A model generated the notes under the pieces. The model worked only from the letters and a program-made list of their open reading frames with translations. It was not told the DNA's origin and searched no databases. From JACPSX01 sp035288405 [NCBI: bacterium] (GTDB lineage Bacteria > JACPSX01): 9,322 bases of DNA. The stretch spans positions 1 through 9,322 of the forward strand of contig DATEAK010000092.1 in assembly GCA_035288405.1 (NCBI GenBank), read 5' to 3'. The position numbers were made by a program, and so were the translations under genes. Shown here in pieces: positions 1-4,969 of this stretch (positions are counted from its first letter, which is position 1; each line of letters begins with the position of its first letter).

Positions 1-42
1 GAAGAAAACGGCCACGCGCAGTTTTTTAGACGGATTTGCCAA
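1..42 (-). CDS. Start of a divergent gene, product unknown (runs off left edge)
   Basis: Only 14 codons are visible, reading MANPSKKLRVAVFF from a TTG start at 42-40 and open to the window edge. The start is chosen because a long Shine-Dalgarno match (GGAGGAAGG, complement of 50-58) lies 7 nt upstream, and a promoter-like TTGACA-17 nt-TAGAAA on the same strand would begin transcription near 68. The frame is also open upstream to about 102, so an earlier GTG at 84-82 is possible, but it would lie upstream of the predicted transcript start. The product cannot be named from so few residues; a basic stretch followed by a hydrophobic beta-strand-like segment would fit the N-terminus of a Rossmann-type enzyme, which is inference. 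It is divergent from the Memo-family gene. Confidence 0.45.
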   Translation of the reverse strand, partial: MANPSKKLRVAVFF

Positions 43-74
43 TCTTGCGCCTTCCTCCAGCAACGTGTCAGCCG

Positions 75-103
75 TTTCTATCACACCCCCCGGAGACTGT
101 CAA
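75..103 (-). promoter_or_regulatory. Sigma70-type promoter for the left-edge gene
   Basis: On the minus strand a perfect -35 TTGACA (complement of 98-103) is followed after exactly 17 nt by TAGAAA (complement of 75-80, 4 of 6 consensus). The predicted transcript start near 68 leaves a 5' leader of about 26 nt carrying a strong ribosome binding site before the TTG codon at 42-40. Confidence 0.45.
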
Positions 104-173
104 CGATTCGGTTCGCTTTCATACCATCAGTTCATCATCGAGGAATTACTACCTTCCCTCCGCAGCTCCTCGG

Positions 174-221
174 GGGAGCCACACCCAGGATGCGGGTACC
201 CATCCCATGGGTGCGGCTCTC
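174..221. repeat. Imperfect inverted repeat (stem-loop) in the divergent intergenic region
   Basis: GAGCCACACCC at 176-186 can pair with GGGTGCGGCTC at 209-219 (10 of 11 pairs). The loop includes a smaller competing hairpin, ACCCAT (198-203) against ATGGGT (207-212). It lies in the 318-nt gap between two divergent genes, about 80 nt upstream of the memo promoter. It has no T-tract, so it is not an obvious intrinsic terminator; a degenerate intergenic repeat is the simplest reading. Another small hairpin, CTCAG-AAAA-CTGAG, lies at 262-275. I see no coding remnant in 105-300. Confidence 0.4.
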
Positions 222-302
222 GAACGGCTTGCGGCGAGAGATTTCCAGTTGCTGTACAACGCTCAGAAAACTGAGGGCGGGCAAAGCCGGTGCGCTAATC
301 AA

Positions 303-330
303 TTGACTTGAGCAGCGAATCCGGTATATT
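303..330 (+). promoter_or_regulatory. Sigma70-type promoter for the Memo-family gene
   Basis: TTGACT (303-308, 5 of 6) and TATATT (325-330, 5 of 6) are 16 nt apart. Transcription would begin near 337, giving a leader of about 24 nt before the ATG at 361. The T-rich stretch after the -10 is compatible with an open-complex region. Confidence 0.5.
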
Positions 331-360
331 TTCTTTTTAGTTGGCTGTTGGGGATGGGAG

Positions 361-1584
361 ATGGATTGCCCGAAATTACGCAGCGTAGAAGCCTTCCCGG
401 TAAACTTGAATGGCCAACGTCTCATCTGCCTCCGGGACCCTTACAACTTCAGCGAAAAAGTCGTGTTTCTTCCTCCTCCTGCTTTTTTCGTCGTAAGCTT
501 GCTGGACGGCCGGCACTCGCTCCTGGACATTCAAGAAGCCTTCATGCGCCGCTTCGGAGAGATCCTATTCAACGAAAACATCGAGCAACTCTTGCGTGAA
601 CTGGAAGGAAACTACCTGCTCGAGGGCCCGGCCTTTCAGCAACGAAAGCAGCAGGTCGAGGAAGAGTTCCGGCTCTCGAACTTGCGGCTGGCTTCCCATG
701 CCGGCCTGAGCTATCCGAAGGAGGCGGGTGAGATCCGCAAGCAATTGGAGACTTTTTTTGCCGACCGACGAGGGCCCGGCCTGCCGGGCCCGCTAACGCA
801 GGAGCCTCCTCTACGCGGCCTGATTTCCCCTCACATCGACCTGCGCAGTGGCGGACCTTGCTATGCGTGGGGCTACCGCCAATTGGCCGAGCGCCAATCC
901 CCCGACCTTTTCGTGATTTTGGGTACGGGCCACTCTCTGTTATCCCCCTTTGCTCTGACCCGCAAGGATTTTGAAACTCCCCTGGGGGTTGTGGAGACCG
1001 AACAGCCCTTCGTTGACCATCTGGCGGAATCCGGAGGAGAGGATCTATTTGCAGGCGAGTTTGCCCATCGCGGGGAACATACGATCGAATTCCAGCTTCT
1101 TTTCCTACAATACCTGTTGGGCAGTCGGGGCGGCTTTCGGATTGTTCCTGTCTTGTGCGGGAGTTTCCATTCCTTTCTGATGTCGTCCCAGTCCCCCGGC
1201 TCTGATCCCGGAATCGGTCGCTTCCTCGGCGCTCTGGCTCGGGAGATCTTGAACTATCCGGGGAAAGTCTGCGTGATTGCCAGTGTCGACCTGAGCCATG
1301 TGGGTCCCAGATACGGTGATCCGGAGCCCCCGTCGCCTGGGTTCCTGGAAGAAGTGGAGAGAGAGGATCGGCGCCTGCTGGCGAAGGTCGAGGAGGGAGA
1401 TGCCGAGTGGTTCTTCGACTGTAGCCGGCAGGTTCAGGACCGCTACCGGGTGTGCGGGGTTTCAGCCATCTACTCGATGCTCAAAGTATTGGGGGAAATC
1501 AGGGGGAGGCTTTTACGTTATGATCGCAGTGTCGTGGACCAGGAAAATTCCACGGTTTCCTATGCCAGTGTGGCCTTGGAATAG
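361..1584 (+). CDS. Memo-family protein (AmmeMemoRadiSam system protein B) with N-terminal PqqD-like domain
   Basis: This 407-residue protein has two parts. Residues 150-407 form a Memo domain, related in fold to class III extradiol dioxygenases. Its expected site residues are visible: His158 in SPHIDL, His191 in LGTGHS, Glu239-His240 in RGEHTIEFQ and His313 in SVDLSH, where human MEMO1 has Cys. Residues 12-105 are an extra domain resembling the small winged-helix PqqD-like fold (a segment around PPPAFFVVSLLDG, then helices), seen by eye only. Family members co-occur with AMMECR1-type and radical-SAM partners; neither is in this window. The reaction is not known to me, though metal-dependent redox chemistry is plausible. 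The ATG at 361 has only a modest GGGG ribosome site 7 nt upstream. The gene ends 7 nt from the convergent DUF350 gene. The family call is secure; the role is not. Confidence 0.88.
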   Translation: MDCPKLRSVEAFPVNLNGQRLICLRDPYNFSEKVVFLPPPAFFVVSLLDGRHSLLDIQEAFMRRFGEILFNENIEQLLRELEGNYLLEGPAFQQRKQQVEEEFRLSNLRLASHAGLSYPKEAGEIRKQLETFFADRRGPGLPGPLTQEPPLRGLISPHIDLRSGGPCYAWGYRQLAERQSPDLFVILGTGHSLLSPFALTRKDFETPLGVVETEQPFVDHLAESGGEDLFAGEFAHRGEHTIEFQLLFLQYLLGSRGGFRIVPVLCGSFHSFLMSSQSPGSDPGIGRFLGALAREILNYPGKVCVIASVDLSHVGPRYGDPEPPSPGFLEEVEREDRRLLAKVEEGDAEWFFDCSRQVQDRYRVCGVSAIYSMLKVLGEIRGRLLRYDRSVVDQENSTVSYASVALE

Positions 1585-1591
1585 GGCTCTG

Positions 1592-1798
1592 TTAAAAGAT
1601 GGCTGCGGCCACGATGAGCCCGATGGCCACGAAAGCTCCGGCGACGAAGATGCCGACGGCGGTATTGTTCTCTTCGGCCAGCTTCTTATCGATGTCGAAG
1701 GGGACAACCATACTGAGGACCTTGTAGGAGATGACCAGAATGACGATTCCCAGAAAGCTGTAGAACAGGCTTCCGAAGACTTTGAAGAGAGCGTTCAC
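1592..1798 (-). CDS. DUF350 (UPF0719) family small inner-membrane protein
   Basis: This is a 68-residue protein starting at GTG (1798-1796), with ribosome site AGGAGT (complement of 1805-1810) 6 nt upstream. Two hydrophobic segments are visible: about residues 10-31 and 46-68, the second rich in Gly/Ala/Val. The linker PFDIDKKLAEENNTAVGI matches the DUF350 signature, in which an acidic Glu-Glu-Asn motif precedes the second helix. Many family members contain two such units (about 130-140 residues); this one has a single unit, so it probably oligomerises. The function of DUF350 is unknown, although some relatives lie near polyamine or membrane-stress genes. Here it is divergent from speH and converges tail to tail with the Memo gene. 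The family assignment is fairly sure. Confidence 0.8.
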   Translation of the reverse strand: MNALFKVFGSLFYSFLGIVILVISYKVLSMVVPFDIDKKLAEENNTAVGIFVAGAFVAIGLIVAAAIF

Positions 1799-1825
1799 GG
1801 ATGCACTCCTAAAGGGATGGATTCA

Positions 1826-1849
1826 GGAATTTGCCTGGAGGGCAATTCC
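1826..1849. other. Hairpin in the DUF350 leader
   Basis: GGAATTTGCC (1826-1835) pairs with GGCAATTCC (1841-1849), a 9-bp stem with one bulged T and a 5-nt loop. It lies between the predicted minus-strand promoter and the DUF350 ribosome binding site, so it would be in that gene's 5' leader. Confidence 0.3.
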
Positions 1850-1866
1850 GATCTCGAGGCAGGCAC

Positions 1867-1895
1867 ACACTACCATGCCCGCTCCGATTTATCAA
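1867..1895 (-). promoter_or_regulatory. Possible promoter for the DUF350 gene
   Basis: On the minus strand TTGATA (complement of 1890-1895, 5 of 6) is followed after 17 nt by TAGTGT (complement of 1867-1872, a weak -10). It would start transcription about 60 nt upstream of the GTG start, and it lies back to back with the speH promoter. Confidence 0.3.
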
Positions 1896-1922
1896 GCCAG
1901 GGCATTTTTCTCATGTTTTTAC

Positions 1923-1950
1923 TTGACAGGGTGGAAAAAGATTGTATATT
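1923..1950 (+). promoter_or_regulatory. Near-consensus sigma70-type promoter for speH
   Basis: A perfect -35 TTGACA (1923-1928) is followed after 16 nt by TATATT (1945-1950, 5 of 6). The transcript start would be near 1957, about 210 nt before the speH start codon. The -10 sequence and 16-nt spacing are the same as at the memo promoter (303-330). Confidence 0.6.
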
Positions 1951-1956
1951 TGCACC

Positions 1957-2168
1957 GAAAAATTGGACCAGGAGGAAAGCCTTTCAAAAACTAAAGTTTA
2001 GAAGCAACCAGGTCGATAAAGGGAAAAAATGATTCGGTAGGATGTCATGGAAGGGCTTGGCCTAGAGATGGCTAAGAAGGTTGTCAGAGTAGATCGGAGA
2101 AAGGGGCTCTTCTCCTGGACAGGAGAAGGGTAGGGCTACATCTAACTCACTGGAGGGAAGCAAAAAAG
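1957..2168 (+). promoter_or_regulatory. Long structured 5' leader of speH with short reading frames
   Basis: From the predicted start near 1957 to the speH ATG the leader is about 210 nt and has three noticeable elements. First, a four-codon frame ATG-ATT-CGG-TAG (2029-2040) is preceded at 5 nt by AAAGGG. Second, a 28-codon frame (2047-2133; Met-Glu-Gly-Leu..., ending WTGEG) has a weak AGGA site. Third, a strong hairpin pairs CTTCTCCT (2109-2116) with AGGAGAAG (2121-2128) across a GGAC loop. The hairpin lacks a U-tract. The CTCC in its 5' arm is also complementary to GGAG of the speH ribosome site at 2152-2155, so an alternative pairing is conceivable. I recognise no known riboswitch consensus. 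A regulatory role is inference. Confidence 0.4.
2106..2131 (+). other. Strong RNA hairpin upstream of the speH ribosome binding site
   Basis: This is a perfect 8-bp stem (2109-2116 with 2121-2128) and a 4-nt loop GGAC, extendable at the base by a C-G pair (2107/2130) flanked by G-U pairs. It ends about 20 nt before the GGAGGG ribosome site (2152-2157) of speH. It lies inside the 28-codon leader frame, so translation of that frame would disrupt it. Confidence 0.5.
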
Positions 2169-2594
2169 ATGATGGGATTCGGACAGCACTTGATGGTAGA
2201 CGGTTATGGAGGAAACCGAGAGAAATTAGCCGACCTAGACCTGATCTACAGCTTTCTGGATACCTACCCCAAAGCGATGAAGATGACCAAAATTATGCCT
2301 CCCTACGTCTTCAAGTACAGCGGACGCAAACCTGAAGACTGGGGCCTGTCAGGGGTCGTGCTCATCGCCGAAAGTCACATCAGCATCCACACGTTCCCGG
2401 ATAAAGAGTTTTTGAGCCTCGACATGTTCTCCTGCAAGATGTTCAATACGGAGAGGGCCGTTTACCACGTGAAGAAACTGTTCGAGGTCAAGAAGGCGGA
2501 GATCAGCCTCCTCGATCGAGGCCTGGAATTCCCCAAGGACATCATGAGGGCCAAGGATATTGTGTTTAAGGAACGCGTAAGCATGGTCGGGTGA
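2169..2594 (+). CDS. speH: S-adenosylmethionine decarboxylase proenzyme (prokaryotic class 1, SpeH-type)
   Basis: The enzyme decarboxylates S-adenosylmethionine to decarboxylated SAM, the aminopropyl donor for spermidine-type polyamines, in the cytoplasm. The 141-residue length is typical of the small bacterial/archaeal class. The self-cleavage site is clear: Glu68-Ser69 in AESHISIHTFPD, where Ser69 becomes the pyruvoyl cofactor after chain cleavage. His74 and Cys89 (in DMFSCKMF) match the family's processing and proton-donor residues. The start is one of two adjacent ATG codons (2169 or 2172); GGAGGG at 2152-2157 lies 11 nt upstream of the first, a slightly long gap. It follows a long leader with its own promoter and precedes a speB-like gene, supporting a polyamine role. 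No aminopropyltransferase is in view. Confidence 0.95.
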   Translation: MMGFGQHLMVDGYGGNREKLADLDLIYSFLDTYPKAMKMTKIMPPYVFKYSGRKPEDWGLSGVVLIAESHISIHTFPDKEFLSLDMFSCKMFNTERAVYHVKKLFEVKKAEISLLDRGLEFPKDIMRAKDIVFKERVSMVG

Positions 2595-2713
2595 GATGTC
2601 GGGAACCGTCTGAGGGGGATCTGTCAAGTAGGGTGGTCCTCGTAGCTGAGCAGTGGCCTCGATGCCAGGGGAAATGAGTTACCCTCGGCGGAGAAGATCC
2701 GGTACAATAGCGG

Positions 2714-2728
2714 AGGAATTTTATTCCT
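2714..2728 (+). other. Inverted repeat over the best ribosome-site match upstream of speB
   Basis: AGGAAT (2714-2719) and ATTCCT (2723-2728) form a perfect 6-bp inverted repeat around TTT. The left arm contains most of GGAGG (2712-2716), the only strong ribosome-site match between speH and speB. The repeat could mask that site in RNA. A possible -10 (TACAAT, 2703-2708) lies just upstream, but no convincing -35 accompanies it. Confidence 0.3.
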
Positions 2729-2773
2729 AATCGAGGCGTCCCCTCATCAGTAGCGAAAGTCTCTTTGAGAGAC

Positions 2774-3664
2774 ATGTTCCGGGAAGATCTATTCATTCCA
2801 AATAATTTCCTGGCTCTACCCTCTGAATATGCAGACTTCGAGAGGGCAAGGGTTGTGATCGTCCCCGTTCCATACGACTCCACGACCTCTTATCAGGCCG
2901 GGGCGCGACTTGGTCCCAGGGCTATCGTGGAGGCTTCTCGCCATTTGGAGCTTTACGACGAGGAAGAGGGTACAGAGCCCTACCATGTCGGAATTCACAC
3001 CCTGCCGGAACTGGAGCCCGTCCTCCCTTCTCCAGAGGCCATGGCGGCCCGTGTGGAGGAGGTGGTAGGGGAATTGCTGGATCGGGAGAAGTTCGTGGTC
3101 GTCCTGGGCGGTGAGCATTCTATCTCGATAGGGGCCGTAAGTGCCTTCAGCAAGCGTTTTCCGGAGTTGAGTGTCCTGCAAATTGATGCCCACGCGGATT
3201 TAAGGGACTCCTACTGCGGGACCCGGTACAATCATGCATCGACCATGCGCCGGATACTCGATAGGGTGCCGGCGGTGCAAGTGGGAATCCGCAGCCTGTC
3301 CCGGGAGGAGGCGGATCTGATCCGGCAGCGCAATCTTCCCGTTTATTTTTCTAAGGATCTGGCCGATACAAACGAGTGGGAGGAAGAGGCCATTAGTCGT
3401 TTGGGCCAGAATGTATACATTACTATTGATGTCGATGCGTTTGACCCGGCGATTATGCCGGCAACCGGAACCCCGGAACCCGGAGGGTTGTGGTGGCCAC
3501 AGGTGATTCATTTCTTGCGCTCCGTTACTCTGCGCCGCAAGGTAGTGGGCTTTGATGTGACGGAATTGGCTCCTCTGGCGGGCCAGACAGCTCCCGATTT
3601 TCTCGTAGCGAAGTTGATCTACCGGCTTATCGGGTTCGTCCTGAGTTCTTCCCCGAAACAGTAA
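2774..3664 (+). CDS. speB: Agmatinase / ureohydrolase family protein (SpeB-like)
   Basis: Ureohydrolase-fold enzyme of 296 residues (from ATG 2774), the usual length for agmatinases. All binuclear manganese ligands are present: His115 in GGEHS, Asp138-His140-Asp142 in DAHADLR, and Asp219 and Asp221 in TIDVDAFDP. The TGTPEPGG segment (231-238) is also typical. The standard reaction is agmatine to putrescine plus urea; family members in some bacteria act instead on N1-aminopropylagmatine or its carboxy form, giving spermidine-type products. The neighbouring speH is compatible with either. The start is uncertain: ATG 2774 and TTG 2765 lack a good ribosome site, while an in-frame ATT at 2723 sits 6 nt after GGAGG. 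The gene ends 18 nt before the DksA-type gene, suggesting co-transcription. Confidence 0.92.
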   Translation: MFREDLFIPNNFLALPSEYADFERARVVIVPVPYDSTTSYQAGARLGPRAIVEASRHLELYDEEEGTEPYHVGIHTLPELEPVLPSPEAMAARVEEVVGELLDREKFVVVLGGEHSISIGAVSAFSKRFPELSVLQIDAHADLRDSYCGTRYNHASTMRRILDRVPAVQVGIRSLSREEADLIRQRNLPVYFSKDLADTNEWEEEAISRLGQNVYITIDVDAFDPAIMPATGTPEPGGLWWPQVIHFLRSVTLRRKVVGFDVTELAPLAGQTAPDFLVAKLIYRLIGFVLSSSPKQ

Positions 3665-3682
3665 AGAGAAACGGAGAATCCT

Positions 3683-4081
3683 ATGACCAAGAAGGAGAGC
3701 AAGCACAGCAAGCAGAAAAAGATCTTGCTCGCGCGCAGGCAAAGTCTTCTGGAAAAGCTGGTGCAGAACAAGGAGGCGGCCGACGACATGTCCGATCTCA
3801 CCCGTGGGGACGATCTCGATCAAGCGGTCGCCACTCGGGATCGTGAGATGAATTATATGCTAACGAACCGGGAGCGCATGGAGATCAAAGCGATTGAGGC
3901 GGCCCTGGATCGGATTGAAAATGGCACCTATGGGATATGCGAGGAATGCAGCGAGGAGATTGAGCAGAAACGGTTGGAAGTTTTGCCCTTCGCCCGGTAC
4001 TGCCGGGATTGCCAAACCGAGATTGAAAACCGGTCGGGTCGTAAGGAAAATCCGGCTGAAATGAAAAAGTGGCGGTACTAG
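3683..4081 (+). CDS. DksA/TraR family C4 zinc-finger transcription factor
   Basis: This 132-residue protein has a basic N-terminus, a predicted coiled coil (about 12-80) and a C-terminal zinc finger with Cys86-x2-Cys89 and Cys107-x2-Cys110. The coiled-coil tip carries DDLDQA (43-48), matching the DxxDxA motif that DksA inserts into the RNA polymerase secondary channel. It therefore probably binds RNA polymerase and modulates initiation, perhaps with ppGpp as in DksA; general stress proteins of the YteA/TraR type share the finger. GGAG at 3673-3676 lies 6 nt before the ATG. It sits 18 nt after speB and 23 nt before the small charged gene, so it appears to be in the same transcript. Whether it is the main DksA of the organism or a paralogue cannot be decided here. 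Confidence 0.9.
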   Translation: MTKKESKHSKQKKILLARRQSLLEKLVQNKEAADDMSDLTRGDDLDQAVATRDREMNYMLTNRERMEIKAIEAALDRIENGTYGICEECSEEIEQKRLEVLPFARYCRDCQTEIENRSGRKENPAEMKKWRY

Positions 4082-4104
4082 AAAGAGGAGACTCGGAGGA
4101 GGTC

Positions 4105-4305
4105 ATGAAAGCCCGGAAAAACCGTATTGACAGTGAGGACGGTGAGGAGTGGATTGACTGGCAAGCGCAGGAAGAAGAGGGTAATGAGGAGGATGAAGAG
4201 TACGCGCGTCGACTCTTCAGGAAAGAGAAGCACCTCCGCAAACGAAAAAAAGTTTCCGACCTGAAACAAGACGAAGAAGGGACGTCCGAGAGAAAACAGG
4301 GTTAA
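4105..4305 (+). CDS. Small, highly charged hypothetical protein
   Basis: Sixty-six residues starting with MKARKNRID. The ATG at 4105 is preferred over an upstream in-frame ATG at 4069, which overlaps the DksA-type gene, because GGAGGAGG (4095-4102) directly precedes 4105. The composition is extreme: an acidic stretch (about residues 10-33, rich in Glu/Asp with two Trp) followed by a basic Arg/Lys-rich stretch (35-50) and a polar tail. It has no hydrophobic core, signal peptide or Cys, so it is likely helical or disordered. I do not recognise a family. Its position 23 nt behind the DksA-type gene suggests co-expression and possibly a role near RNA polymerase or nucleic acid, which is speculative. 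Confidence 0.6.
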   Translation: MKARKNRIDSEDGEEWIDWQAQEEEGNEEDEEYARRLFRKEKHLRKRKKVSDLKQDEEGTSERKQG

Positions 4306-4381
4306 CCGAAAGATCTTCCTACCCAAGAATTCTCCGCACGACAACACACTCCCGGCATTTTAGTGCCTGAAGGCTCTCACT

Positions 4382-4795
4382 ATGCAAACAGGACCTCTCA
4401 CGCTGCGGGTACGATACGCGGAGACGGATCAGATGGGGGTTGCCCATCATGCCGCCTACCTGGTCTGGTTTGAAGCCGCCAGGACCGAGTATCTCAGATC
4501 TCTTGGATTTTCCTATCGATTTATGGAAGGAAGCGGGCTCTTCTTGCCCGTCGTTGAATCCCTATGCCGCTACCGGGATCCGGTTACCTACGACGATGTC
4601 TTGAAAATTTCGACCCGGCTCCAGGAATTGCGCCGGGTGAGAATTACCCTCGCCTACCGCGCCTGCAAGGAGAATGATACTTTGTCCGCCGAGGGGTACA
4701 CGGTCCACGCCCTGCTCAACCGGGAGGGGAAACCGATTCCTTTCCCTGCTGATTTGCGGGCGGCCCTTCTCGCTGCGCTGGAATCGACAAAGTAA
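4382..4795 (+). CDS. Acyl-CoA thioesterase, YbgC/FadM-like hotdog fold (4HBT)
   Basis: This protein of 137 residues is the usual size for this family. The N-terminal signature RYAETDQMGVAHHAAYLVWF (11-30) contains the catalytic Asp16 and the following His pair at the start of the central hotdog helix; Glu31 lies in that helix. The remainder alternates beta strands as expected (VVESLCRYRDPVTYDDVL, then VRITLAYRA). These enzymes hydrolyse short or aromatic acyl-CoA thioesters to free acid and CoA in the cytoplasm, and work as dimers or tetramers. GAAGG at 4369-4373 is a modest ribosome site 8 nt upstream. The two downstream genes encode acyl-CoA enzymes, so release of CoA from their intermediates is a fair guess. 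The 76-nt gap before it holds no clear terminator. Confidence 0.88.
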   Translation: MQTGPLTLRVRYAETDQMGVAHHAAYLVWFEAARTEYLRSLGFSYRFMEGSGLFLPVVESLCRYRDPVTYDDVLKISTRLQELRRVRITLAYRACKENDTLSAEGYTVHALLNREGKPIPFPADLRAALLAALESTK

Positions 4796-4823
4796 TTGCC
4801 TGCGCTCTTCTATTTATGCTAGC

Positions 4824-4838
4824 TTGAAGAAGCTTCAA
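4824..4838. promoter_or_regulatory. Perfect inverted repeat, possible operator, ahead of the dehydrogenase gene
   Basis: TTGAAG-AAG-CTTCAA is a perfect two-fold repeat with 6-nt arms in the 174-nt gap between thioesterase and dehydrogenase genes. A weak extended -10-like TGCTAGCTT (4817-4825) overlaps its left edge, with TTGCCT at 4796-4801 as a possible -35. The arrangement resembles a repressor site at a start point, but no regulator is encoded nearby and it could be chance. Confidence 0.25.
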
Positions 4839-4969
4839 ATGCATGACCGCGCTGGAGCCCGCGTGTCTATTGTCACCCACCATGTTCTTAAGCTGGAAAG
4901 CATTCAATCGTGGCAGGAGGTGTCTCTCAAAGCAACAGGCGGGGAGATCCCGCGATGGGAGGTCCGGAG

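Noticed and set aside
1298-2032. Long plus-strand open frame of 244 codons across memo, the DUF350 gene and the speH promoter
   Set aside because: It lies in the wrong frame of memo and antisense to a well-supported DUF350 gene; its residues show no family signature.
1957-2168. Known riboswitch classes (SAM, cyclic-di-GMP, cobalamin) in the speH leader
   Set aside because: I could not match the conserved cores of these classes; only an unassigned hairpin and short frames are visible.
3200-3823. 207-codon minus-strand frame opposite speB and the DksA-type gene
   Set aside because: It is antisense to two strongly supported genes and has no ribosome site or recognisable motif.
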